From positions 1 to 6,514 of the forward strand of contig JAUXKG010000149.1 of NCBI GenBank assembly GCA_030624355.1: a DNA stretch of 6,514 nucleotides, read 5' to 3'. A program made the position numbers and the translations under genes. Below, one piece after another: positions 1 through 6,036 of the stretch (position 1 is its first letter; each line of letters opens with the position of its first letter). A model generated the notes under the pieces. The model was not told the origin of the DNA, ran no database searches, and saw only the letters and a program-made list of their open reading frames with translations. The DNA is from Acidobacteriota bacterium (GTDB taxonomy: Bacteria > Acidobacteriota > UBA6911 > RPQK01 > JADFOI01).

Positions 1-1
1 A

Positions 2-727
2 AGCAGCCTGGGAATCGCCGTGGGAGCCAACATCTCTCGGACCCGGGAACTGGCCCAGCGAAAGGTGGATACGACCCAGATGCGAGCCCTGGATCGTACT
101 CAACTGGGTCGTGAGGGGTTGCAAGAAGACAATGCTTTGGAGGCAGCCAACAGCGTGGCGGCCAAGATTGCAGGGAACCCTATGGCGACTCCCGGCAATC
201 TGGAGTTCGTTGATTCCACCTCGGGTGTGATCGTGGAGGGCTCTTACGACCGCCTGGCCCTTCAGGTCCTGAAGTCGGGAGTGGCATCTCGAGCCAACTC
301 TTTCGTGGTGATGAAGGACTTGAACAATCCGAGCGATGTCTCCAGCTACTGCAGATACTCACGTACTCAACAGCTATTGTAGGAGAACTCGGGAAACCTA
401 ACTCCTGACTTGATGAAACAGTTCTCGCAGGATCATGGAAACGGGCCCGGCCCCAACTCGATCTGTCGGCACGGCACTCACTATACCGAGGAAACTTCGC
501 TCTCCAGCATGGTGGTGGAGATCGATGGAGACAATCCCGCAGACACTCGCTTTTGGATCGCCTTGGGAAAGCCGTGCCACGCTTGGAAAACCGGGGAAGC
601 CTGTTTCGAAGCAACCTTCAGTCAGCTGGCGCAAATCCCGGAAGGGTTTCTCAACGGAGATGTCTGGAAACGTTTCTATACGGAAGAACCCTACGATCAG
701 GCGGCTGAAGAAACAGCAGCGATGTAG
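2..727 (+). pseudogene. Peptidase C45-like Ntn-hydrolase (penicillin acyltransferase / linear amide C-N hydrolase type), 5'-truncated by window, internal amber stop
   Basis: One reading frame runs from the window's left edge to a TAG at 725-727 and is broken only by a TAG at 380-382 (codon 127 of 242 visible). Both halves look like one protein of the C45 acyl-CoA:6-aminopenicillanate acyltransferase class. The first half has a GIAVGAN stretch, then LEFVDSTSG and a RANSF...SSYCRYSR block resembling the family's RTNHF...R..R segment. The second half has the typical SICRH motif, then TSLSSMVVEID and ALGKPCHAW (family G-x-PC). The spacing between the R-rich block and SICRH is normal if the stop is read as one residue. 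Such enzymes are autoproteolytic Ntn-hydrolases acting on linear amide bonds. The nucleophilic Cys and the gene start lie upstream, outside the window. A single change (CAG or GAG to TAG) would explain the stop. A new start at ATG 410 lacks a well-spaced ribosome binding site. The C69/acid-ceramidase relatives are an alternative family. The gene ends 9 nt from the converging asparaginase gene. Confidence 0.72.
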
Positions 728-736
728 CCCGACTAG

Positions 737-1795
737 TCAGTATTCTTGAAAGACTCTCTGAAGGTCACTGCCACTCTGAATTCGGGTCAAGGCCACCATC
801 AACAGGATGCGGGCTTTCTGAGGAGTCAGGTTATCGCCGCTTATCCAGTTGGGACGTGAGCGGTAGCGAGGATGGATATCCATCACACGTCCCACCCCAC
901 CCCGGTTTGTGATGACCACGAATACACCTTTGGCAGACGCTTTCGCCAGCTCAGCGTCCATGGCCGGATGGGCTTCGCCGGTAGGAAAGCCTGCCACGAC
1001 AATCCCCTTGGGCGAAGCGGTCGCCAAAAGCCCTTTCACTATCTCTCCGTCGATACCAGCCGCTGCGTAGACAATGTCTACCCTGGGTAGCTGCTGGATT
1101 GAGGACACTTCGAATTCACTGCGGTGGGTGTGTTTTGAATCCGTGGAGCGATAAAACACCACCCGGTCTCGATCCACGTATCCCAGACTTCCCAGGTCAC
1201 GTGATTCATAGGTCTCCGGACGGTTGGTGATGGTCTTGGTCACATCGCGAGCAGCGTTGATTTCACCATTGGCTACTACCAGAACTCCCCGTCCCCGGGC
1301 CGATGGATGGGCCGCTACTCGAACGGCATCCAGGAAACTCTGAGGTCCGTCAGCACTCAGAGAGCCGTGCAGCCGCTGAGCCGCAGTGAGAACCACCGGA
1401 CGGGAATCCTTCACGGTGAGATTCAAAAAATAGGCAGTCTCCGTCACCGTGTTGGATCCGTGGGTTATGACGATTCCTGCCGCTTTACTGTCTTCTGCAT
1501 AAACCTCGTTCACCCTCTTGGCCAGCTTCAACCACAGCTGCGGTCCTACTTCCGAACTGGGTATTCGAGCCACTTCCTCCACCTCAAGCTGTGCGTGTTC
1601 CGCAAGTTGAGGAATGTCTTGAACCAGCTGCTCTCCGGAAATGTAACGATCGGGAAGGTGAGCGATGGTTCCTCCGGTCGAGAGAATACGAACCCGAGGC
1701 AGCTCCTGGGACCGGGTAATAGAACCACAAAACAGGGAAACCAGAACAACCATCAGGAATCTGGAACCACGGTTTGGTACTGATAAGACTGTCAT
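737..1795 (-). CDS. Secreted type II L-asparaginase homologue with altered HGSNT signature
   Basis: This 352-residue protein aligns along its full length with periplasmic type II L-asparaginases (L-Asn to L-Asp plus ammonia), from the N-terminal motif ILSTGGTIAH (residues 37-46) to the C-terminal SGDNLTPQKARILL and a final QEY. A Sec signal peptide is visible at residues 11-30 (SRFLMVVLVSLFCGSITRSQ). Relative to E. coli AnsB, Thr12 is T43, Tyr25 is probably Y51, Ser58 is S80 and Lys162 is K187 (in RDVTKT). However, Thr89-Asp90 of the second active-site signature are S114-N115 (THGSNT instead of THGTDT). Ser can replace Thr chemically. Asn for Asp removes the carboxylate that contacts the substrate, so activity or specificity may be shifted. 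I chose the ATG at 1793-1795 because AGGAGG lies 12 nt upstream (1808-1813) and a promoter fits just beyond. An upstream TTG at 1814-1816 in the same frame would overlap that AGGAGG. It is divergent to a long paralogue, which suggests an old duplication. Family is certain, exact substrate less so. Confidence 0.9.
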   Translation of the reverse strand: MTVLSVPNRGSRFLMVVLVSLFCGSITRSQELPRVRILSTGGTIAHLPDRYISGEQLVQDIPQLAEHAQLEVEEVARIPSSEVGPQLWLKLAKRVNEVYAEDSKAAGIVITHGSNTVTETAYFLNLTVKDSRPVVLTAAQRLHGSLSADGPQSFLDAVRVAAHPSARGRGVLVVANGEINAARDVTKTITNRPETYESRDLGSLGYVDRDRVVFYRSTDSKHTHRSEFEVSSIQQLPRVDIVYAAAGIDGEIVKGLLATASPKGIVVAGFPTGEAHPAMDAELAKASAKGVFVVITNRGGVGRVMDIHPRYRSRPNWISGDNLTPQKARILLMVALTRIQSGSDLQRVFQEY

Positions 1796-1807
1796 TCGGA
1801 CACCACG

Positions 1808-1813
1808 CCTCCT
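1808..1813 (-). promoter_or_regulatory. Ribosome binding site AGGAGG of the asparaginase gene
   Basis: The minus strand reads AGGAGG here, 12 nt before the ATG at 1793-1795. The spacing is a little long but this is the only good Shine-Dalgarno sequence. It argues against the in-frame TTG at 1814-1816, which overlaps it. Confidence 0.55.
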
Positions 1814-1834
1814 CAATTCTTCTCAGAGCACCCG

Positions 1835-1863
1835 AGTCTATTTCAACCAGGGAACAATGGCAA
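1835..1863 (-). promoter_or_regulatory. Candidate sigma70 promoter for the asparaginase gene
   Basis: Read on the minus strand, TTGCCA (1858-1863, five of six matches to TTGACA) is separated by exactly 17 nt from TAGACT (1835-1840, four of six matches to TATAAT). Transcription would begin near 1828, giving a leader of about 33 nt that contains the AGGAGG at 1808-1813. Position and spacing fit well. The -10 box is only moderate. Confidence 0.4.
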
Positions 1864-1882
1864 TTCGCCACCCCAAAATTCC

Positions 1883-1912
1883 TTGACTCCTCCAGTTCGA
1901 CTCCTCCAAAAT
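1883..1912 (+). promoter_or_regulatory. Candidate sigma70 promoter for the long asparaginase-like gene
   Basis: TTGACT at 1883-1888 (five of six matches to the -35 consensus) is followed after 18 nt by CAAAAT at 1907-1912 (four of six matches to the -10). It sits 40-70 bases before the predicted start at 1953 and is back-to-back with the minus-strand candidate promoter at 1835-1863. A direct repeat overlaps it. The -10 element is weak. Confidence 0.3.
1885..1908. repeat. Direct repeat GACTCCTCCA, two copies 14 bp apart
   Basis: GACTCCTCCA occurs at 1885-1894 and again at 1899-1908, separated by GTTC. The two identical 10-mers overlap the -35 box and reach the -10 of the rightward candidate promoter in the divergent intergenic region. 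Tandem sites like this can be activator or repressor half-sites, but no regulator is encoded in the window. Confidence 0.5.
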
Positions 1913-1952
1913 AACCCAACTGTCTACTTTGTTAAGAAAGGCCTTCAAAATT

Positions 1953-3782
1953 ATGAAGATGTCATTCATCGCTGAAAAGAATGTCACAAAACTCCAGCCT
2001 GCTCCGAGGGGAGGACCCTTTACCGGAAGACGCTCCGTCTGGGGGACTGCCAGGCCGGCTGCTTTGATCCTGAGCTCAGTCCTCTGCTCTGTTTTTTCGG
2101 GCCAATCGGTCAGAGGGGCAGAGAAGCCGAGAATCGCCATCTTCTCAGGTCCCACTGCAACCGTTCAGAACAGCCGGCCCCTGATGACCAGCAACAAGGC
2201 CAGACAAAGGCATGGCCTGCCTCTTCTCAAGGACAGCGCAGGGCGGCCCCTGGTTTACGACACATTATTTCCCCAGCGCCTGGCGACAGCTGCCAAGGTG
2301 TACGTCAAGCAGTTCTCCGCCCATCCGCTGGAGAGTGATGCCTCGGAGCTGTACGCCCCCCCCGATGGCTACATTGACGGTCAGGGAAACTTCCACAAGC
2401 AACGGAAAAGTCCATCCGACGTCCCGGTGTATGAGATCATTCTCAAACCTGAAGACGGCCCCTATCCTCTTCCCTATATGGCCATACAGGCCGATGGGAA
2501 GGCCTGGGATGGCGTCGCCACAGAGCCCGGCGCTCCTTTTTACCGGTCTCGCCAGACGTTTTATCCCGATGCTTCCAGAATCCTAGAAGAGATTGAGCGG
2601 GCCGGGGGCGGCCTATATGCCATGGCCGACTATGATTTCTTCCGGCCCTCCCCCTCGGGAGGATACACCAAGGGATTGCCCGCCTCCCGAAGAACCGATC
2701 AGGGCCAGGGTGACATCTCGCCTGAGCACCTCGGGGAGGATTTCTTCACTTACGGCCCCTACAGTGCTGACGCTCCTCGAAGCCATCTGGCAAGAGTGAC
2801 CAACATGGTTCAGGAAGCTTTTGACAGCGGCCGCTACCAGGGAGCCATCTGGCTGGAGGGCAGTCCCAATATCGAAGACACCGTTTACTGGCTGAACCTG
2901 CTCATCGACACCAGCCGCCCCATCGCCGGCAATGCCGCTCATCGCCTGCGAGGCCTGGTGAGCGCCGACGGGGATGGCAACATCGTGGATGCGGTGCGTT
3001 ACATCACCTCCGGTGTTTGGGCCGATGATCAGGGGCGCAACCGTATGGGGAGTGTCTTGATACAGGCTCAGCAGATTTTTGCCTCCCGGGAGGTGCAGAA
3101 AGAAGATGCCCGTCCCGGAGGATATGTGACTACCGGCGGCCATGGGGGGATAGTGGGCAGCTTAGGACAGGATGGTCCCAGAATTACCTTTTTCCCCAAC
3201 CGGAAACATACCTACCTGTCCGAGCTCCGTTCCTCTCTTTTGCCCGCCGCCGTGACCGGTGTTCGCAAAGAGGGGAGCAAGGTCTGGACAGTGACCGTCC
3301 CGATTAAGAATTCCCAGGGTGAGATCCTCCCCGCTGCCATTCCTCTGGTGACGATTGTGAAGGGTTCGCGCTGGCATATGGATCCTCTGGCAAAGGCTTC
3401 CTATGAGATGGACATCGCCGCCCGACGGGAAAAAAACCTGGCCTCCTATCCTCTCTCCGGAATCGTGGCCGAAGGTCTGGCCCCTTATGGAAAGCTGGCC
3501 TCCAGCATGGAGTCAGAACTCAGACGGGCGGTGCTCTCAGGGATTCCGGTTGTCAAAGCGGCTCGCGGAAATGCCGGTGGTTTCATGAAAACCGATCCCC
3601 AGAACCTTTTCATCGAAGGACAAAACATGACGGCCACCAAGGCCCGTATGCTCTTGATGGCCAGCATCATGAAGCTGGGGATGCTGCCGCCGGCAACCGA
3701 TCCCGACAACCCGACCGGGGACGAGATCCAGGCTATCCAGGAGAAGATCAAGAACTACCAAGAAATCCTGCACACCCACTGA
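1953..3782 (+). CDS. Exported long asparaginase-fold protein with large insertion and eroded catalytic motifs
   Basis: This 609-residue protein (from ATG 1953) is homologous to the neighbouring asparaginase. Residues 299-320 (GAIWLEGSPN...YWLNL), then SRPIAGNAAHRLRGLVSADG, REVQKED (around K383), FPNRKHTYLSEL, SGIVAEGL (502-509) and TATKARMLLM (560-569) follow the asparaginase order. It differs in two ways. The N-terminal TGGTI motif is SGPTAT (65-70), and the HGTDT signature is EGSPN (302-306). About 170 extra residues separate these motifs, and a second extra segment of about 60 lies near 430-490. A lysine aligns with the catalytic Lys162 (K383). The N-terminus has a basic stretch, a hydrophobic run (PAALILSSVLCSVFSG, 35-50) and a probable cleavage site after VRGA (53-56), so it is likely periplasmic. 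Start choice is uncertain: TTG 1929, ATG 1953 and ATG 1959 are all in frame, and only a weak AAAGG (1937-1941) precedes. It may be a binding protein or an enzyme with different chemistry. No function is proposed. Confidence 0.82.
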   Translation: MKMSFIAEKNVTKLQPAPRGGPFTGRRSVWGTARPAALILSSVLCSVFSGQSVRGAEKPRIAIFSGPTATVQNSRPLMTSNKARQRHGLPLLKDSAGRPLVYDTLFPQRLATAAKVYVKQFSAHPLESDASELYAPPDGYIDGQGNFHKQRKSPSDVPVYEIILKPEDGPYPLPYMAIQADGKAWDGVATEPGAPFYRSRQTFYPDASRILEEIERAGGGLYAMADYDFFRPSPSGGYTKGLPASRRTDQGQGDISPEHLGEDFFTYGPYSADAPRSHLARVTNMVQEAFDSGRYQGAIWLEGSPNIEDTVYWLNLLIDTSRPIAGNAAHRLRGLVSADGDGNIVDAVRYITSGVWADDQGRNRMGSVLIQAQQIFASREVQKEDARPGGYVTTGGHGGIVGSLGQDGPRITFFPNRKHTYLSELRSSLLPAAVTGVRKEGSKVWTVTVPIKNSQGEILPAAIPLVTIVKGSRWHMDPLAKASYEMDIAARREKNLASYPLSGIVAEGLAPYGKLASSMESELRRAVLSGIPVVKAARGNAGGFMKTDPQNLFIEGQNMTATKARMLLMASIMKLGMLPPATDPDNPTGDEIQAIQEKIKNYQEILHTH

Positions 3783-3831
3783 CGGTCCGGATAGTGCATC
3801 GGCTTTCTACTACACAAAACCTCTGCCTGAT

Positions 3832-3847
3832 CCGGGCTCGAGCTCGG
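3832..3847 (+). terminator. Short GC-rich hairpin after the long asparaginase-like gene, possible weak terminator
   Basis: CCGGGC (3832-3837), a TCGA loop and GCTCGG (3842-3847) form a 6-bp stem with one G-U pair, 50 bases after the stop codon. No T-run follows, so it is not a canonical intrinsic terminator. It lies directly before the promoter of the next gene. Confidence 0.2.
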
Positions 3848-3858
3848 CTCTCGATTGA

Positions 3859-3887
3859 TTGAAAAAGCAGACAGTTTGGACTATAGT
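3859..3887 (+). promoter_or_regulatory. Sigma70-like promoter for the ThDP enzyme - aldolase unit
   Basis: TTGAAA (3859-3864) and TATAGT (3882-3887) are separated by exactly 17 nt. Each box matches the consensus at five or four-plus positions, and this is the best promoter in the window. Predicted transcription start is near 3894, leaving a leader of about 160 nt before the ATG at 4053. It would let the downstream pair be expressed independently of the upstream gene. Confidence 0.55.
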
Positions 3888-3920
3888 GTTTTTTTCTCCG
3901 AAACAATCGAACCGGAGTGT

Positions 3921-4043
3921 ATGCGACTCTTCCCTCCAGCGCCAGCCGGGCAACTAGAACAATCCGCGAAGGGTGCTTGCCTGAGTCCTTTCTGTCGTGT
4001 TCACTTCCAGAGCCCCAACCGTCCTGAGTTTCAGGGCACATAG
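3921..4043 (+). CDS. Possible 40-codon leader ORF
   Basis: An ATG at 3921 opens a 40-codon frame (starting MRLFPPAPAGQ) that ends with TAG at 4041-4043. That stop overlaps the AGGAGG ribosome binding site of the ThDP enzyme gene, an arrangement that can couple translation. GGAG at 3914-3917 precedes the ATG by only 3 nt, closer than ideal. The peptide has no recognisable motif and no run of a regulatory amino acid. It may be chance. Confidence 0.2.
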   Translation: MRLFPPAPAGQLEQSAKGACLSPFCRVHFQSPNRPEFQGT

Positions 4044-4047
4044 GAGG
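4042..4047 (+). promoter_or_regulatory. Strong ribosome binding site AGGAGG of the ThDP enzyme gene
   Basis: A perfect AGGAGG lies 5 nt before ATG 4053, which fixes that start and therefore the Tat signal at the N-terminus. The TAG of a small upstream frame (4041-4043) overlaps its first bases. Confidence 0.8.
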
Positions 4048-4052
4048 TTTCC

Positions 4053-5987
4053 ATGAATCCCGAAGAAAATGCTAACAGCTCTGTCTCGATGAAAGAGTCC
4101 GTGAGGGATTTCCTGCAGGGGAATCTCAACCGACGGTCGTTTCTGACCCGGCTGACTGCTCTTGGCTTCACGGCGGCAGCGGCACAGAACTTCTCTCAAG
4201 CCCTGGCCGCACCCAAACTTCCTGCCTCTCCCGTGGATGGCCCGGTCAGCAGAGTCCAGGGCAACGGAGGCGCCATTCTGGTGGAGCAGCTCAAACAGTG
4301 CGGAGTGGAGTTTATTTTCGGCAATCCCTCCAGTCACAACGGGCCCCTCTTCGATGCCCTGATCGATCGCAAGGATATGCACATGATCCTGGGAGTGAAC
4401 GAAAATACGCTCACTGCCATCGCAGACGGCTACGGAAAAGCCAGCGGGAAGACACCCTTCGTGACGGTGTCCCGGCCCGGCTTCCCTAACACGATGACTC
4501 ACATCTACAACGGTTTTAAAGACCAGACTCCTCTCATTGTGTGCGCCGATCAGATCGACGAAGTGGCCCGAGGCCGGCATGGCAACCAGGAAACAGACGA
4601 TCTGCTGCAGGCTGCCGAACCCTTCACCCAGTGGACCTGGGAGAGCCGAAGACCCGAGAACCTGGCGGAGGATCTTCGCAGGGCCTTTAAATTTTCCTCT
4701 ACCTTTCCCCGAGGGCCGGTCTTTCTTTCCATCCCGCGCGATTTTCAGTTCGTAGAGACTGAAGTAGATGTGATTGACATGAAGTACTTCACTCATTCCA
4801 ATGAGGTACGCGCCGATCAGGGTCTGGTAGAGGAGGTGGCTGACCTCCTGGTTCAAGCCGAAAGCCCGCTGCTGTACGTGGGAGATGAAGTCCATATGCT
4901 GGGGGCCGAGAAGGAAGCGGTTGAATTGGCGGAACTTCTGTCGCTGCCGGTGGTACAGCCTCCTGAGAACTTTCGCTGGAGTAACTCGTTTCCCACCGAT
5001 CACACACTCTATCTAGGAGATTACAAGGGGATCATGAGATATCCCGCCTCGGTGGATGTGCTCCTGAACCTGGGAGGGCGTTTGCGTCCCCATGAGGGAC
5101 TCACCCCGTTGATCTCGCGCCAAACCAAAATTGTCCAGATCAGCTTGAACACCGAAGGCATGGGCCGTGTGTATCCTTCCCTTCTCTCTCTCCCCGCCAA
5201 TGTCAAACTGTTCGCCCAGGATCTCATCGAAGCTGTTCGTTCCCGGGCCAGCAAGAGCGACATTCAGGGATGGCGAGAGACCCGGCGGGCCGCGACTGAA
5301 ACCTTTAAGGGCAGATCCCAAAAGTCCTTTGATCGGGTGGTACAACAACGCTGGTCGCAGCGTCCGACTTCGGTTGAACGGCTGGGGATGGAGCTCAAGG
5401 ATGCTCTGGACCCGAACGCCTTTATAGTCCAGGAGATGGACTCAGGCGAGGTCATCGTGGATCGGATACTCTCCTTTGCTCAGGACAGAATGGGTCACAT
5501 CTCCACGGCAGGCGTGGCCCTGGGGTGGAGCCTGGGAGCTTCGGTGGGGGCCAAGATCGCCCTTCCCGACCGCCAGGTGGTGGCCATGCTGGGCGATGGA
5601 GCCTTCATGTTTGGAGGTTCCCAGGCCCTGTGGAACATGCAGCGCTACCAGGTTCCCGTACTGACCATCGTTTTGAACAACCATGCCTACGACGGTGAGC
5701 GCAACCGGATCTGGGGCAGGGGAACCCTTCAGGGGAAGCAAGGCAAGGACATGACCTGCTATCTGGGTGATCCGGATATTGATTTTACCCATCTGGCCAA
5801 GGCTTACGGAATTTCCGGAGCCAAGGTGAACAGTCCTGACGAGTTGAAGGCGGCTCTGAAGAAAGGGATCGAGGCCACCCGCAGCGGAGAACCCTATCTG
5901 TTGGATGTCGAGACCGCCCGCCGGGGACCCGGTGCCGAATCCACCTGGTATCCAAGCTATTCGGTGGCCGAGCGGAGTAAAGGTTGA
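4053..5987 (+). CDS. Tat-exported thiamine-diphosphate-dependent enzyme, benzoylformate decarboxylase-like
   Basis: The 644-residue protein belongs to the ThDP-dependent decarboxylase/acetolactate-synthase superfamily, which cleaves or joins C-C bonds next to a carbonyl. After an N-terminal extension comes a twin-arginine motif (NRRSFLTR, residues 26-33), a hydrophobic Ala-rich stretch and a likely cleavage site after ALA (50-52). The Pyr domain (about 70-235) follows, with GNPSSH (90-95; benzoylformate decarboxylase has GNPGSN) and the cofactor-activating Glu as E117 in NENTL...ADGYGKASG. The central domain carries FPTDH with H317, aligning with His281 of benzoylformate decarboxylase. The PP domain has the ThDP/Mg motif GDG (514-516) through NN (542-543). 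The position of His70 in that enzyme appears to be Val here, so the substrate or reaction probably differs. Length exceeds the usual 530-560 mainly because of the signal region and extra residues after the NN motif. Known relatives are cytoplasmic. Tat export fits a protein that binds its cofactor before export. The aldolase gene follows 49 nt downstream, probably in the same operon. Confidence 0.9.
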   Translation: MNPEENANSSVSMKESVRDFLQGNLNRRSFLTRLTALGFTAAAAQNFSQALAAPKLPASPVDGPVSRVQGNGGAILVEQLKQCGVEFIFGNPSSHNGPLFDALIDRKDMHMILGVNENTLTAIADGYGKASGKTPFVTVSRPGFPNTMTHIYNGFKDQTPLIVCADQIDEVARGRHGNQETDDLLQAAEPFTQWTWESRRPENLAEDLRRAFKFSSTFPRGPVFLSIPRDFQFVETEVDVIDMKYFTHSNEVRADQGLVEEVADLLVQAESPLLYVGDEVHMLGAEKEAVELAELLSLPVVQPPENFRWSNSFPTDHTLYLGDYKGIMRYPASVDVLLNLGGRLRPHEGLTPLISRQTKIVQISLNTEGMGRVYPSLLSLPANVKLFAQDLIEAVRSRASKSDIQGWRETRRAATETFKGRSQKSFDRVVQQRWSQRPTSVERLGMELKDALDPNAFIVQEMDSGEVIVDRILSFAQDRMGHISTAGVALGWSLGASVGAKIALPDRQVVAMLGDGAFMFGGSQALWNMQRYQVPVLTIVLNNHAYDGERNRIWGRGTLQGKQGKDMTCYLGDPDIDFTHLAKAYGISGAKVNSPDELKAALKKGIEATRSGEPYLLDVETARRGPGAESTWYPSYSVAERSKG

Positions 5988-6036
5988 GTGCCTCGCCACA
6001 AACGTCGCCATATTTATGCAACGAGGTACTAAGGCC

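Larger units (their letters stand above)
3888..4052 (+). other. Long 5' leader region of the ThDP enzyme gene
   Basis: About 160 nt of sequence lie between the predicted promoter and the start codon. It contains a T-run right after the -10 box, a small CTCCG...CGGAG inverted repeat (3896-3900 and 3913-3917), and an open frame from 3921 to 4043. Fragments near 3971-3985 (GGGTGC, CTGAG) recall the first half of a TPP riboswitch, but the conserved second half is absent. No known riboswitch is recognised. Confidence 0.35.

Noticed and set aside
380..382. Pyrrolysine codon
   Set aside because: TAG is also the terminal stop of the same frame (725-727), and pyrrolysine is known mainly from methylamine methyltransferases, not from this family.
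410..727. Separate small gene starting at ATG 410
   Set aside because: It is in the same frame as the upstream half, has no suitably spaced ribosome binding site, and its motifs (SICRH, G-K-PC) are the C-terminal part of the C45-like protein.
731..738. Palindrome GACTAGTC between the converging genes as a bidirectional terminator
   Set aside because: It is a perfect 8-bp palindrome with no loop and no flanking T-run, so it cannot form a normal terminator hairpin.
1307..1783. 158-codon plus-strand frame opposite the asparaginase gene
   Set aside because: The minus-strand frame encodes conserved asparaginase motifs across the same bases; the plus-strand translation has no motif.
2613..3143. 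176-codon minus-strand frame opposite the long asparaginase-like gene
   Set aside because: The plus-strand protein aligns with asparaginases throughout this stretch; the antisense product resembles nothing.
3971..4052. TPP riboswitch in the leader of the ThDP gene (GGGTGC and CTGAG fragments)
   Set aside because: The highly conserved second half (the CCTGATCTGG...AATGCCAGCG-like part) is missing in the right place, and a similar CCTGATC at 3827 lies upstream of the predicted transcript. Short matches only.
3954..5003. 349-codon open frame on the minus strand, opposite the ThDP enzyme gene
   Set aside because: It lies antisense to a well-supported gene, has no recognisable domain, lacks a ribosome binding site, and long antisense frames are expected in GC-rich coding DNA.
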